From positions 636,496-700,495 of the forward strand of contig NZ_LMKN01000009.1 of the NCBI RefSeq assembly GCF_001421535.1: a stretch of 64,000 bases of DNA, given 5' to 3'. The notes under the pieces are model-generated. The model had not been told where the DNA came from and did no database searches. It worked only from the letters and a program-made list of their open reading frames with translations. Both the position numbers and the translations under genes were made by a program. The DNA comes from Sphingomonas sp. Leaf20 (GTDB lineage Bacteria; Pseudomonadota; Alphaproteobacteria; Sphingomonadales; Sphingomonadaceae). Shown piece by piece: positions 42,125-52,103 of the stretch. Position 1 is the stretch's first letter. Each line of letters opens with the position of its first letter.

Positions 42125-43591
42125 TCACGCCAGCGCGCGGCCCAGTTGGCTATCCGTGCCCTTCGCGATGTCAGCCTGCGTGATCGGGACTGCTATGTCC
42201 GGCGTGACACCTTGGTCGGGTTGCGGTGTCGTCGGGAACCTGCCGATCAGCGGCAGGTCGGCTTCGAGCCCGGTCTCGGGCAGACGCACGAAATAGAAGC
42301 AGCCGCCGTTGATCCCGCGCCGGTTGCCGCCGGTCGTCTCGCCGATCAGCGTTGCGAGACGGTTGCGGCGGACGAAATCGGCGAACTGGAACGTCGCCGA
42401 GCTGTTCTGCGGCCCGATCAGAACGCGCACGTCGCCCGCATAGCGCCTACCGCGTGGCTTGATCGGGTCGACCCGGTCGCCGGGCGCATCGAGCCGCAGG
42501 AACCGGTCGTCGATCCTCGTCGCATTCTCCCCCAGATGGTCGAAACTGCGGTCCCACGTGTCGAGTGCAGGCCGCAGGTCGTCGGGCACGGTGCGGTAGC
42601 GGATGAGCCGCTGGACCTCCTCGAACGGCGTCTCGCGTGACACCAGCCGCTCGGCGAGCGCGTTGCCGCAGTCGAGCCCCCCCTCGTTCGCGCGCAGATC
42701 GACGACCAGTCGCGGCACGCGCTCGGCGACCAGCCGATCGACCGCCTCGTCGAGCCAGCCGCGCCAGTCCCACTTGCTGTCGTAGAGCCCCCAGTTCGGC
42801 ATCGACAGTCTCGCGGCATCGCCACGCCGCTCGATCGTCCAGACCGGCGTGTCGCCGCTCGCATCGACGCCGGCGTGCGCGGTGGCGCGGCGCTGCGCCA
42901 GCGAGACGCCAGCAACGCTCGCGGCACGTCGCCGTCCGCCAGAGTCCTCCACCGTCAGCCGGTAGCGGTCCTGCCCGAACAGCATCGAGAAGAAGATGTC
43001 GAAGGTCTCGTAGCGATCGTTGCCCTGGACCGAGAGAAGCCGGCGACGCTTGGCATCGTTGTGCCCGTCCGCACGCGCGAGCGGCATGAGCGCGGCGAGA
43101 ATGGCGCTCGCGGATCGGCCATTGACCGCCAGGATGCGGCTGCCCGGCGCGATCCCGGTGGCGAATGGATCGGCCGTGACGACCATCGCGTCGCCGATCC
43201 AGAGAAATTCGAGCGGCAACCGGTCGGGCGCTTCGAATAACGCGGCGGCGACCGCGCTGCGCTGATTGTAGAAATTGGCATAGCTATGGCCGCAGCGCAC
43301 GGTCGCGAGAAAGCGCGACAGCATGAGGTAGAACGCCCGCAGCGTCATCGGGGCGGCCACCGACCGGTCCAGCGCATCGAAACGGGCGTCGATCTCACGA
43401 GGCGTGTTGTAACGGTGGAGACCGGGGTGGAGCGCGGCATATGCCTTCCTCAGCAACGCGATGTCCGCACGCATCGCCGCGACGCGAAGGAGCGTCGGAC
43501 CCGAGGAAGTCCGCGCGAGCAGTGGCGAGGCGGCAAAGGTCACTCCGAGTCCGCCGAGGACGGCGCGGCGAGACGGTGGCGATGCGGTCAT
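42125..43591 (-). CDS. S41 family peptidase (tail-specific protease-like), Tat or Sec exported
   Basis: A 488-residue secreted protein with an RR-containing signal (SRRAVLGGLGVTFAASPLLA). The C-terminal half has the S41 core: VPRLVVDLRANEGGLDCGNALAERLV, then VRVLIGPQNSSATFQFADFVRR, where the Ser of the SSAT segment is the expected nucleophile, and IGETTGGNRRGINGG. A PDZ-like part (about 130-200, GSRILAVNGRSA) precedes it. It is 81 bp downstream of an AraC-type gene on the same strand and probably belongs to its transcript. Confidence 0.85.
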   Translation of the reverse strand: MTASPPSRRAVLGGLGVTFAASPLLARTSSGPTLLRVAAMRADIALLRKAYAALHPGLHRYNTPREIDARFDALDRSVAAPMTLRAFYLMLSRFLATVRCGHSYANFYNQRSAVAAALFEAPDRLPLEFLWIGDAMVVTADPFATGIAPGSRILAVNGRSASAILAALMPLARADGHNDAKRRRLLSVQGNDRYETFDIFFSMLFGQDRYRLTVEDSGGRRRAASVAGVSLAQRRATAHAGVDASGDTPVWTIERRGDAARLSMPNWGLYDSKWDWRGWLDEAVDRLVAERVPRLVVDLRANEGGLDCGNALAERLVSRETPFEEVQRLIRYRTVPDDLRPALDTWDRSFDHLGENATRIDDRFLRLDAPGDRVDPIKPRGRRYAGDVRVLIGPQNSSATFQFADFVRRNRLATLIGETTGGNRRGINGGCFYFVRLPETGLEADLPLIGRFPTTPQPDQGVTPDIAVPITQADIAKGTDSQLGRALA

Positions 43592-43672
43592 GTCAGCTCC
43601 GACGTTATGGATGCCCTCTTCAGCATGGCGCAGCGCATACTGGTCGCCTCATCATCGCCCATGCCATGCGGT

Positions 43673-44770
43673 TTATGGCTTGTGAGACGCCCGGTACGCA
43701 CTCGGCGACCGACCATAGCGCCGCTGGAAGGCGCGGTTGAAGCTGGCTTTCGACGCGAACCCTGCGTCGAGCGCGATCGCCAGAACCGGCCGGGAATCGT
43801 CCGCCGCCAGTGCAGCCGCCACATCCTCGCAGCGAAGCCCGTTGACGAAATCCGAAAAGCCGACGCCCAGCCCCTCATTGAGCGCACGCGACACATAGGT
43901 CTCGTTGGTCGCGAGGAGTCCCGCCAGCCGCCGCAGCGTCAGCGCGTCGTCGCGGTACCAGCGATTGTCGCGGATCCTCGCCGCCCATTCCTCCCCTTGC
44001 GCCTGCCAGTTCCGGGCGGGGGGTGATCGAACGTCCGGGATCCGCAATGCGTCGAGCGCCGGAAACGGCAGTGCGAGATATCGCCATCCTGCGATCCCGA
44101 GATACAAGGCGAACCCCGCGATCGCGACGTAGAGCGGCATCAGCCCCCGATAGCCGAGCGGCGTTACAGCATCGACCAGCAGCCAGCCTGCCCAGACGAT
44201 CGCCAGCAACGGATAGGCGACGGCGGTGCGGCTGAGCCACGCAGTCGCGAACCGCGCGTCGTCGCTGCGCCTTTGCGACAGGGCGTCGCGGTAGTCGCGC
44301 AACAGTCGGGTCGTCCACGCGCCATAGACGACGAAGCTGATGGCCAGCAGCACTGCGACGATCGCACTGCCCGTCGTGAAAGCCAGATCCGCCCAGCGAT
44401 GCTTCAGCGGCGTCGGCAGGAGGAAGGCGGCGGTCTGATAGCCGACCTGGATCGCGCCCGGCAGCAGGTGTCGCCAGCCCGCGGGCGACCAGCGACCGAT
44501 GACGAGTGCATGGGCGTGAAGATAGAGGAGCGGCGGGACCAGCAGCGCGTTCGAGAAGGGCGCGAAGGTCAGCCACCACCAGCGATCGTAGAAGCCGGCA
44601 AACCCGATCAGCCACGGCACGAACACGCCGGTCATGACGATCAGCAGCGCGGCAAGCGTACGCGCCGCCAGCCGGTTGTGAAACGACGTCGACAGGCCAA
44701 CGGCCAGCGGGAGCAGAATCGCCGCCGCCACCGTGAGGACTGCGGTCCGCCAGCCAAAGACCAGATCCAT
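43673..44770 (-). CDS. Membrane-embedded AraC family transcriptional regulator
   Basis: A 365-residue protein. The first 240 residues contain about seven membrane helices (for example TAVLTVAAAILLPLAVGL and ALLIVMTGVFVPWLIGF). The C-terminal 100 residues are an AraC double helix-turn-helix, with LRRLAGLLATNETYVSRALNEG and IALDAGFASKASFNRAFQRRYGRSPSAYR. This architecture senses an extracellular or membrane signal and acts at a nearby promoter. The ATG at 44770 is favoured over a GTG at 44794. It is upstream of the S41 peptidase gene. Confidence 0.88.
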   Translation of the reverse strand: MDLVFGWRTAVLTVAAAILLPLAVGLSTSFHNRLAARTLAALLIVMTGVFVPWLIGFAGFYDRWWWLTFAPFSNALLVPPLLYLHAHALVIGRWSPAGWRHLLPGAIQVGYQTAAFLLPTPLKHRWADLAFTTGSAIVAVLLAISFVVYGAWTTRLLRDYRDALSQRRSDDARFATAWLSRTAVAYPLLAIVWAGWLLVDAVTPLGYRGLMPLYVAIAGFALYLGIAGWRYLALPFPALDALRIPDVRSPPARNWQAQGEEWAARIRDNRWYRDDALTLRRLAGLLATNETYVSRALNEGLGVGFSDFVNGLRCEDVAAALAADDSRPVLAIALDAGFASKASFNRAFQRRYGRSPSAYRASHKP

Positions 44771-45043
44771 GACGATCAGCTTAGCTCCGACCACACCAGA
44801 AGCCAGCGATCACATATCGGCGAAAGCGCCCAACCGTCTCGTCTCGGTCGACGCCGTCGCGGACCTGCACAGTCTGCAACCTCCCCGGCACAGCCAAAGC
44901 GGTTGCTGATCGGTTTCCTGAGGGCGCAGTCTGGTCTCATCGCTCCAGCCCAAAGCCGAGCGATGACGCGGACGGCGAGCGCTGCCGGCCACGTCGGCCA
45001 TCCCGGACAACCGGGAGGCTTCAGGCGCGAGGAGATGGGCAGG
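44771..45043. other. Intergenic region between AraC and lldD-like genes
   Basis: A GC-rich stretch with no convincing gene apart from the small ORF that follows at 45044. It should contain the promoters for the divergent AraC unit and the downstream FMN enzyme. A small inverted repeat (CCCGG-4-CCGGG) lies near 45002-45015. Confidence 0.4.
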
Positions 45044-45190
45044 ATGAAGGCTTGGATACCGGCGCTGATCGCTGCAGGCTCAGGCACCGCGGCGGCATCA
45101 ACGCTCAGCCTGTCCGGCAGCCTTGATGTCGCCCTGAGCTCGCGAGCGATCGCCGTGGTCATTGGCACCGCGATGGTCGCAAACCATTGA
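45044..45190 (+). CDS. Possible small hydrophobic protein, 48 aa
   Basis: A short ORF with a well-placed AGGAG ribosome site 9 bases before the ATG, ending 13 bp before the FMN dehydrogenase gene. It would encode a 48-residue protein with two hydrophobic stretches (AWIPALIAAGSGTAAAS and AIAVVIGTAMVA), possibly a membrane peptide. No family is recognised. It could be real and co-transcribed, or only a chance ORF in GC-rich DNA. Confidence 0.35.
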   Translation: MKAWIPALIAAGSGTAAASTLSLSGSLDVALSSRAIAVVIGTAMVANH

Positions 45191-45203
45191 TGACACGCGT
45201 ACT

Positions 45204-46379
45204 ATGACGCGGCTCGACCGTGCAAACAACGTCGCGGACCTGCGCCTGATGGCGCGGGGCCGGCTGCCGCGGCCGATCTTCGACTATATCGACGGCGGCG
45301 CGGATGACGAAATATCCCTGCGACACAACGTCAGCGCGTTCGCGGACTATGACCTGGTTCCCGACGTCCTCAACGACGTTTCGGAGATCCGGACCGAGAC
45401 CCGGATCTTTGGCCAGTCTTCGCGGTGGCCATTGATGCTGTCACCCACCGGCCTCACGCGCATGTTCCACGGACAGGCCGAGCTCGCCGTCGCCCGTGCA
45501 GCGGCGCGACACGGGCTTCTCTACAGCCTCTCGACAATGGGCACGACGCGGTTGGAGGATTTCGCGCGGGCCTATGCCGGACCGAAGGTCTTCCAGATCT
45601 ACATCTTCAAGGACCGCGGACTGACCGCCGAATTCGTGGCGCGCTGCCGGGATGCGGGTTTCCACGGCCTTGCGCTGACCGTCGACACGCCGGTCGCGGG
45701 CAATCGGGAGCGCGATCGCGTCAGCGGCCTCTCTCTGCCCCCGACGCTGACGCTCCGGTCGTTGCTCAGCTTCGCGCTCCACCCCGGCTGGTCGATCCCT
45801 GCGCTGACCGGATCCAGGTTCGACCTCGCAAACGTCAGCCACAAGGTCGACGCGCTGGCATCGGGGCCGATGAGTCTCTTCGACTATATCGGTGGTCAGT
45901 TCGACCGCTCGGTCGGCTGGCGCGACGTCGAGTGGCTGGCACGCGAATGGAACGGGCCGCTTGCGATCAAGGGCGTGATGACGCCCGAGGACGCGCGCCG
46001 CTCGATCGCCTCGGGCGCGACGGGCGTCATGATTTCCAACCACGGCGGGCGCCAGCTGGACGGCGCGCCTGCCCCGATTGACCAGATCATGGCGGTCCGC
46101 GACGCCGTTGGCGACGCACCGGACGTGATCTGCGACGGCGGTATCAGGCGCGGGTCCGACGTGGTGAAGGCGCTCGCGTTGGGGGCGACCGCCTGCTCGA
46201 TCGGGCGCCCCTATCTTTATGGCCTGGCAGCAGGCGGTGAACGAGGCGTCGATCGCCTGCTGACGCTGCTGGAAGACGAGTTCGTACGCACGCTGACGCT
46301 TGCAGGGATCAACGACATCGCGGACGTATCCTGCCGCCATGTCCGCAATCGTCGAAGTGCGCACGTGCCGGGACATTGA
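45204..46379 (+). CDS. FMN-dependent alpha-hydroxy-acid dehydrogenase (LldD-like)
   Basis: A 391-residue TIM-barrel flavoenzyme. RPIFDYIDGGADDE is at about residues 23-36, the LSPTGLTRMFHGQAE segment binds FMN, and the catalytic His is His280 in ISNHGGRQLDG. The C-terminal phosphate-binding part DGGIRRGSDVVKALALGA is intact. The family oxidises L-lactate, mandelate or glycolate to the keto acid and passes electrons to quinone or O2. A LLSFALHPGW insert is as long as in membrane-attached LldD. The ATG at 45204 is preferred over an upstream start. The true substrate is not determined. Confidence 0.9.
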   Translation: MTRLDRANNVADLRLMARGRLPRPIFDYIDGGADDEISLRHNVSAFADYDLVPDVLNDVSEIRTETRIFGQSSRWPLMLSPTGLTRMFHGQAELAVARAAARHGLLYSLSTMGTTRLEDFARAYAGPKVFQIYIFKDRGLTAEFVARCRDAGFHGLALTVDTPVAGNRERDRVSGLSLPPTLTLRSLLSFALHPGWSIPALTGSRFDLANVSHKVDALASGPMSLFDYIGGQFDRSVGWRDVEWLAREWNGPLAIKGVMTPEDARRSIASGATGVMISNHGGRQLDGAPAPIDQIMAVRDAVGDAPDVICDGGIRRGSDVVKALALGATACSIGRPYLYGLAAGGERGVDRLLTLLEDEFVRTLTLAGINDIADVSCRHVRNRRSAHVPGH

Positions 46380-46550
46380 ACACCGCCCCACGATGCTGGC
46401 GGCCCGGTGTCTCCGTTCCGCTACCTCCCGTCATTTAAGCGGCACAGATCCAGGTGTCTTCCGTCAGGGCGCACTAGAGTGATGCCGTCAAACACAGTTG
46501 CACCGGTTCCAAAGTGTCTTACACAGGCAAGACAGTGGCGGGACGGGGTA

Positions 46551-47996
46551 ATGCATGTGAGCCGTATGATCTGGTTATCCCTATTGGGCGCGCTCGCGTG
46601 GTCCGCACCGTCGCAGGCGACCTTACCGCCGGTCGTTGTCGCGACGTTCACGCGCTGCCTGGATGCGAAGGATCGCCCGGAACTCGCGCCGTCGATGTGC
46701 GCGCACATGACGGTGCCACTGGATCACCGCATGCCGGATAACCGGCAGCTTTCGCTGTTCGTCCGAAAGTTTCCCGCCGGGACGCGGCCGAATGGCCAGC
46801 TCTGGCTTATCGCCGGGGGGCCTGGCGAGGCCGGGTCCTCCTTCTATCCGTTTCTCGCATCCTTGCGCAAAGCCGCGCCCGGCTATGACCTGATGATCCC
46901 CGATCATCGTGGCACCGGCTTCTCGACGCGGATGTGCGAGACCGAAGAGTCGATCGGCAGCGCCGGCGGGCCGGCGCTGGTCGGCGCGGAATGGGCCTCC
47001 TGCTTCGCAAGCCTGAACATGGATGCCAGCCGCACGCGTGCTTTCTCGTCCAGCAACGCGGCGTACGATCTTCGGGCACTGATCGACGGCTTCTCGCAAG
47101 GCGGCCCGACCTTCCTGTACGGCGTGTCGTACGGCACCCAGCTGGTCCTGCGAACATTGACGATCGCGCCACCCCGCCGGCTCGATGGTGTCATACTCGA
47201 CTCGCTCGTCCCGCCAGAGACGAGCGCGGTCTGGGATCTCAGTCACCGCTCCGCCGTGGTCGATGCCGTTGGCCGTCGCGTGCTCGCGCAGTGCGATCGG
47301 ACGCCGTCCTGCCGAGCCTCTCTGGGCGGGTCCGCCAGCGCCGCGATGCACGATGTTCTGATCGATCCGGCGCTACGCGGCGTCCTCGGCGAGAACCCGA
47401 AATATTTGTTCGGTGCGATGCTGGATGTGCCGGAGGTGCGGGCCCGCATTCCGGCAATCCTGTCGGACCTGCGCCAAGGCACGGCAACATCGTGGACCGA
47501 AGCGAAGCTGCGATTGGCGCAGATCGTGAATACGCTGCTCCCCTACCCGCAATCGAACGCGTCGATCCCGCTTGTCGGGCTTATCAGCGCGTCCGAAAAC
47601 AACGCGCGGCCGGCTCTCAGCGACACTGTCGTGGCGCAGGAGGAGCGGGATTTTCTTTTCGCCAGCCCGTTGCCGGGCCTGCTGACGCGTTCGGGCTTTC
47701 CGCTGTACGAACGCGACGGCGCCTTTGGCCGGCTGCCATCGCGAACGCCCCCGATATTGGTGCTTCACGGTACACTCGATCCAAAGACACCCATCGAAGG
47801 CGCTGCGGCCCAGATCGCCATGCTCAGGAAAAGCGGCACCGTGACGCTGGTCACAGTCACGGACGCCCCGCACTTCCTGTTGTTTACCGCGCCCGGCTGC
47901 CTGGTGCCCGCTGTCCGTCGTTTCCTGACCCATCGGCGTGCGCGCCGTTCGTCTTGTCGATCCGGGCCCGATCAGCCAGCGCGCGGCTCGGACTGA
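46551..47996 (+). CDS. Alpha/beta hydrolase, tripeptidyl-aminopeptidase-like (S33)
   Basis: A 481-residue exported hydrolase with a signal peptide ending near SQA. The oxyanion-hole GGPGEAG (about residues 85-91), the nucleophile elbow GVSYGTQL and the late GTLDPKTPIEGA and DAPHF segments are typical of the S33/TAP group, with a TAP-like C-terminal part. The ATG at 46551 is chosen because the hydrophobic signal starts there; earlier frame codons lack a signal. The family removes N-terminal peptides or hydrolyses esters outside the cytosol. It is preceded by a 171-bp gap and followed closely by the convergent acetate kinase gene. Confidence 0.85.
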   Translation: MHVSRMIWLSLLGALAWSAPSQATLPPVVVATFTRCLDAKDRPELAPSMCAHMTVPLDHRMPDNRQLSLFVRKFPAGTRPNGQLWLIAGGPGEAGSSFYPFLASLRKAAPGYDLMIPDHRGTGFSTRMCETEESIGSAGGPALVGAEWASCFASLNMDASRTRAFSSSNAAYDLRALIDGFSQGGPTFLYGVSYGTQLVLRTLTIAPPRRLDGVILDSLVPPETSAVWDLSHRSAVVDAVGRRVLAQCDRTPSCRASLGGSASAAMHDVLIDPALRGVLGENPKYLFGAMLDVPEVRARIPAILSDLRQGTATSWTEAKLRLAQIVNTLLPYPQSNASIPLVGLISASENNARPALSDTVVAQEERDFLFASPLPGLLTRSGFPLYERDGAFGRLPSRTPPILVLHGTLDPKTPIEGAAAQIAMLRKSGTVTLVTVTDAPHFLLFTAPGCLVPAVRRFLTHRRARRSSCRSGPDQPARGSD

Positions 47997-48000
47997 TCGG

Positions 48001-49071
48001 CTAGCGAGAGCCGCTCGCGCCAGAGGTAAGGGCAACGACGGCGCGTGCGATTTCAGCATTTTCGAGCGACGCGAGGACCCGCACGACGACACGTCCGGCC
48101 TTCGCAGCGGGGTCGATCGAGACGCCCGCCCAACCGAGATCCGCACAAATCGCGGCGCGGACGACGGCATCGTTTTCGCCGATCCCGCCGGTGAAGACAA
48201 TCATGTCGGCGCCACCGAGCACGGCCATCATCGCGGCGATCTGCTTTGCGACCGACCGGCAGAACATCGCGATCGCCAGACGTGCGTCCGCGTTTATTGC
48301 CGCAACCGCATGCAGTTTGCGCAGGTCGCCCGACACGCCGGAGATTCCGAGCAACCCCGAACGGTGGTCGACCAGCCCCTCGATGCCGGCGGCATCCATC
48401 CCCCGCTCCCGCATGAGATACAGCAGCAGGCCTGGGTCGAGATCGCCGGCGCGCGAGGCCATGACGATGCCACCCGACGGCGTCAGGCCCATCGTCGTAT
48501 CGACCGACCTGCCGCCGTGCACCGCGGTGATGCTGGCCCCGCTCCCGAGATGCGCGATGATCAGCCGTTCGGGCAGATCCGGCCCCAGCTGGCGGGAGAT
48601 CGACTGGCAGGACAGACCGTGGAAGCCGTAACGCCGTACGCCGTCCGCCCGGAATTCCTTCGCGATCGGCAGGACCGCGGCGACCTCCTCGAGGTCCTTG
48701 TGGAAGCCCGTGTCGAAACAGGCGATCTGCGGCACATCCGGGTATCGCGCCCGTGCCGCGCGGATCAGCGACAGCGCGGCCGGGCCGTGCAAAGGCGCGA
48801 ACGCCGTCGCGCGCTCCAGCCGTGCCAAGACGCCCGGATCGATCTCGACAGGATCGAACAGGTCCGGCCCACCATGGACGATGCGGTGTCCGATCGCCGC
48901 GGGCCGCGCGCCGCCTAAGGCCGCGTCGATCCGCTCGAACATATCGGCGGGCTGCGCGCCGTCCACGTCTCCGGACATGCGCTCCTCGAACCCGTCTGGT
49001 CCACCCGCATAGAAGCCGAACTTGAGCGAGGAAGACCCCTCGTTGAGCGTGAGGATACCCGTCCGCCCCAT
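48001..49071 (-). CDS. ackA: Acetate kinase
   Basis: A 356-residue ASKHA-fold kinase. It begins GILTLNEGSSSLKFG and has GHRIVHGG, CFDTGFHKDL, RYGFHGLSCQSISRQL, LGSGASITAVHGGRSVDTTMG and VFTGGIGEN. It makes ATP and acetate from acetyl phosphate. It is shorter than the usual 390-410 residues and has GSSS preceded by NE instead of NA/NC. The start at 49071 is chosen by alignment of the first strand; an ATG at 49098 would overlap the phosphoketolase stop. It follows the phosphoketolase gene on the minus strand, so the pair converts xylulose 5-phosphate or fructose 6-phosphate to acetate with ATP gain. Confidence 0.92.
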   Translation of the reverse strand: MGRTGILTLNEGSSSLKFGFYAGGPDGFEERMSGDVDGAQPADMFERIDAALGGARPAAIGHRIVHGGPDLFDPVEIDPGVLARLERATAFAPLHGPAALSLIRAARARYPDVPQIACFDTGFHKDLEEVAAVLPIAKEFRADGVRRYGFHGLSCQSISRQLGPDLPERLIIAHLGSGASITAVHGGRSVDTTMGLTPSGGIVMASRAGDLDPGLLLYLMRERGMDAAGIEGLVDHRSGLLGISGVSGDLRKLHAVAAINADARLAIAMFCRSVAKQIAAMMAVLGGADMIVFTGGIGENDAVVRAAICADLGWAGVSIDPAAKAGRVVVRVLASLENAEIARAVVALTSGASGSR

Positions 49072-49085
49072 GCTCGCCACCGCGC

Positions 49086-51500
49086 TCACCGCCGCCATTG
49101 CCAGTCGCGGATCTCGGGCAGGTCGTCGCCCTCTTCGTAGACGTGCAGCTTGTGCCGCTCGATCAGCGCCCAATAGCGCGCCGTCTCGTCCGCCACGCGG
49201 TCGCGCAGCCGGGGGATCCGCTCGATCGCGTCGAGCGCGAGGCGGTAGCGGTCGAGATCGTTGAGCACGACCATGTCGAACGGCGTCGTCGTCGTGCCCT
49301 CGTCCTTGTACCCGCGGACATGGATATTGTGGTGGTTGGTCCGGCGATAGGTGAGCTTGTGGATCAGCGCGGGATAACCGTGAAAGGCGAAGATCACCGG
49401 CTTGTCGGTCGTGAACAGCGCATCGAACGCGCGCTCGTCGAGCCCGTGCGGATGCTCCGACTGCGGCTGGAGCACCATCAGGTCGACGACGTTGACCACG
49501 CGGATGCGGATGTCGGGGATATACTCGCGCAGCAGCATCACCGCCGCCATCGCCTCGAGCGTCGGCACGTCGCCCGCACAGGCCATCACCACATCAGGCT
49601 CGCCGTCGTCGCTCGCCCAGTCCCAGATCCCGGCACCGGCGGTGCAGTGGCGGACGGCATCGTCGATATCCAGCCAGCTTGCCTCGGGCTGCTTGCCCGC
49701 GACGATCACGTTGACGTAGTTGCGGCTGCGCAGGCAGTGATCGGCCACCGACAACAGGCAGTTGGCGTCGGGCGGCAGATAGATCCGCACGACGTCCGCC
49801 TTCTTGCTCGCGACATGGTCGAGAAAGCCCGGGTCCTGGTGCGACAGGCCGTTATGGTCCTGTCGCCAGACATGCGAGGTCAGCAGATAGTTGAGCGATG
49901 CGATCGGCTTGCGCCATGGAATCGTGCGCGTGACCTTCAGCCATTTCGCGTGCTGGTTGAACATCGAATCGACGATGTGCACGAACGCCTCGTAGCATGA
50001 GAACAGCCCGTGCCGCCCGGTCAGCAGATAGCCCTCCAGCCACCCCTGGCAGAGATGCTCGCTCAGCACCTCCATGACGCGGCCATCGCGGCTGAGATCG
50101 GTGTCGTTCGGCTCGGTCTCGGCCATCCACGCCTTGCCCGTCACGTCATAGACCGCCTGCAAGCGGTTCGACGCGGTCTCGTCGGGCCCGAACAACCGGA
50201 AGGTCGCAGCGTCGGCGTTGAGCGCCATGACATCGCGCAGATATTTGCCCAGCACGGCGGTCGCCGCGGCCTTGACTGCGCCCGGCTCCGATTGCGCGAT
50301 CGCATATGCGCGGAAATCGGGCAGCGACAGCGGCTTCAACAACTCCCCGCCATTGGCATGCGGGTTCGATCCCATGCGGCGATGGCCCGTCGGCGCGAGC
50401 GTGGCATACTCCTCGCGAAACCTGCCGGCCTCGTCGAACAGCTCGTCGGGGCGGTAGCTGCGCATCCACGCCTCGAGCTGCGTCAGATGCTCGGGATCCT
50501 TGAAGTCTGCGATCGGCACCTGGTGCGCGCGCCACGTGCCCTCGACCGGTTTGCCATCGACGACCTTGGGTCCGGTCCACCCCTTGGGTGTCCTCAGCAC
50601 GATCATCGGCCAGCGCGGTCGCTCGCCGCCCGCACCGCCCGCTCGCGCCGCGGACTGGATCGCGGCGATGCGGTCGAGCACGGTATCGAGCGTGGCGGCG
50701 AGCAGCTGATGCACCTCGGCCGGATCGTCGCCCTCGACGAAATGCGGTTGATAGCCATAGCCGCGCAACAGCTCGGTCAACTCGTCGCGACCGATCCGCG
50801 CGAGCACGGTCGGGTTGGCGATCTTGAAGCCGTTGAGATGCAGGATCGGCAGCACCGCGCCGTCGCGCGCGGGATTGAGAAACTTGTTGCTGTGCCAGCT
50901 CGTCGCCAGCGCGCCGGTCTCGGCCTCGCCGTCGCCGATCACGCAGGCGGCGATCAGGTCGGGATTGTCGAACACCGCGCCGAACGCATGCGCGAGCGAA
51001 TAGCCGAGCTCGCCGCCTTCGTGGATCGATCCCGGCGTTTCGGGGGCGACGTGGCTGGGAATGCCGCCCGGCCAGGAGAATTGCCGGAACAGCCGCTCCA
51101 TCCCGCCGCGGCTGCGCTCGATCGCGGGATAGCGCTCGGTGTAGGAGCCCTCGAGATAGGTGTTGGCGACCAGCCCCGGCCCGCCATGACCTGGGCCAAT
51201 GATCGCGATCATGTCGAGCTCACGCGCGACGATAACCCGATTGAGGTGGACGTAGAGCATGTTGAGCCCCGGCGTCGTACCCCAGTGCCCGAGCAGCCGG
51301 GTCTTCACATGCGCGATCGCGAGCGGTTCATCGAGCATCGGATTGCTGCGCAGATAGATCTGGCCGACGGACAGATAATTGGCTGCGCGCCAGTATCCAT
51401 CCATCCGGCGGAGCATATCTTCGGACAGTGGACGCGTCACTGCCGTCACGGGGACCGCCGGAGCGGGAGGATCAGCCGGGCATATTGCACCGTTCGTCAT
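49086..51500 (-). CDS. xfp: Phosphoketolase (xylulose-5-P/fructose-6-P)
   Basis: An 804-residue thiamine-diphosphate enzyme. The N-terminal part has [16 protein letters not shown] and [10 protein letters not shown], the central GDGEAETG motif binds ThDP/Mg2+, and the C-terminal part carries [14 protein letters not shown] and [22 protein letters not shown]. It splits xylulose 5-phosphate into acetyl phosphate and glyceraldehyde 3-phosphate, often also using fructose 6-phosphate. The ATG has GAGGA upstream. Acetate kinase follows immediately, completing a phosphoketolase bypass. Confidence 0.95.
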   Translation of the reverse strand: MTNGAICPADPPAPAVPVTAVTRPLSEDMLRRMDGYWRAANYLSVGQIYLRSNPMLDEPLAIAHVKTRLLGHWGTTPGLNMLYVHLNRVIVARELDMIAIIGPGHGGPGLVANTYLEGSYTERYPAIERSRGGMERLFRQFSWPGGIPSHVAPETPGSIHEGGELGYSLAHAFGAVFDNPDLIAACVIGDGEAETGALATSWHSNKFLNPARDGAVLPILHLNGFKIANPTVLARIGRDELTELLRGYGYQPHFVEGDDPAEVHQLLAATLDTVLDRIAAIQSAARAGGAGGERPRWPMIVLRTPKGWTGPKVVDGKPVEGTWRAHQVPIADFKDPEHLTQLEAWMRSYRPDELFDEAGRFREEYATLAPTGHRRMGSNPHANGGELLKPLSLPDFRAYAIAQSEPGAVKAAATAVLGKYLRDVMALNADAATFRLFGPDETASNRLQAVYDVTGKAWMAETEPNDTDLSRDGRVMEVLSEHLCQGWLEGYLLTGRHGLFSCYEAFVHIVDSMFNQHAKWLKVTRTIPWRKPIASLNYLLTSHVWRQDHNGLSHQDPGFLDHVASKKADVVRIYLPPDANCLLSVADHCLRSRNYVNVIVAGKQPEASWLDIDDAVRHCTAGAGIWDWASDDGEPDVVMACAGDVPTLEAMAAVMLLREYIPDIRIRVVNVVDLMVLQPQSEHPHGLDERAFDALFTTDKPVIFAFHGYPALIHKLTYRRTNHHNIHVRGYKDEGTTTTPFDMVVLNDLDRYRLALDAIERIPRLRDRVADETARYWALIERHKLHVYEEGDDLPEIRDWQWRR

Positions 51501-51737
51501 AGCGATTGTCCTCTGCGCGGATTTCGCGCGACAACATACCTAGCAGTTATGTCGATCGCATGTCGGTTTCTCTTGGAAGCCCGAGCCTGCAGACTTCCGC
51601 CCACCTGATTTTGGTAGGGGACGCTCATTCCCGATGGCCTTAAACACTTGCCGATCGCGTCCCGCCCCCTGTCCGAGCGATGAAGGGAGCCTGGATCGCC
51701 ACTTGACCGATTAGCGTGCGAAGCCGACGCCGTCTGC

Positions 51738-51974
51738 ATGACCGATCCAAGAGCCATGGCGCTCTCCCTGCTTGCCCGCCACGCACCGGGCGCGACGATA
51801 TGCCCGAGCGAGGTGGCTCGCGCGATCGCGCAGGATTGGCGCGGCACGATGCCCGCGGTCCACGCCGCGATAGACGTATTGGTCAGCGACGGTCTGGTAC
51901 GACTGAGCTGGAAGGGACACGCGCTCGAAACGCGGTCAGGGCCGTACCGGATCAGCCGTCCCGGCGACGCGTGA
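51738..51974 (+). CDS. DUF3253 family protein
   Basis: A 78-residue protein matching the DUF3253 pattern: ALSLLARHAPGATICPSEVARAIAQDWRGTMPAVHAAIDVL, quoted here only by its ends, and a terminal GPYRISRPG. It resembles a small winged helix and may bind DNA. No partner is obvious; it faces away from the phosphoketolase unit across a 237-bp gap in which I found no other gene. Confidence 0.8.
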   Translation: MTDPRAMALSLLARHAPGATICPSEVARAIAQDWRGTMPAVHAAIDVLVSDGLVRLSWKGHALETRSGPYRISRPGDA

Positions 51975-52103
51975 AGCCAGGATCTGCTCCTGCGTCCGTC
52001 GCCACCGCCACATCGCGCGGCGACACGACGCTCGAGGCTAACCGGTGATCACCGACGCTTATTGGAGCGATCCGTCAGCCCGCGGCACGGGGCATCGACC
52101 GAT

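Noticed and set aside
44776..45168. A 130-codon minus-strand open frame in the AraC/lldD gap
   Set aside because: No family features or clear ribosome site, and it overlaps the better-supported small plus-strand ORF.
44273..45190. A 305-codon plus-strand open frame running through the AraC gene antisense
   Set aside because: Only its last 48 codons have a ribosome site and are outside the AraC gene; the rest is antisense shadow.
50340..50370. A GGTTCGATCCC-like stretch that could suggest a tRNA T-arm
   Set aside because: It lies inside the phosphoketolase coding region and no cloverleaf can be drawn around it.
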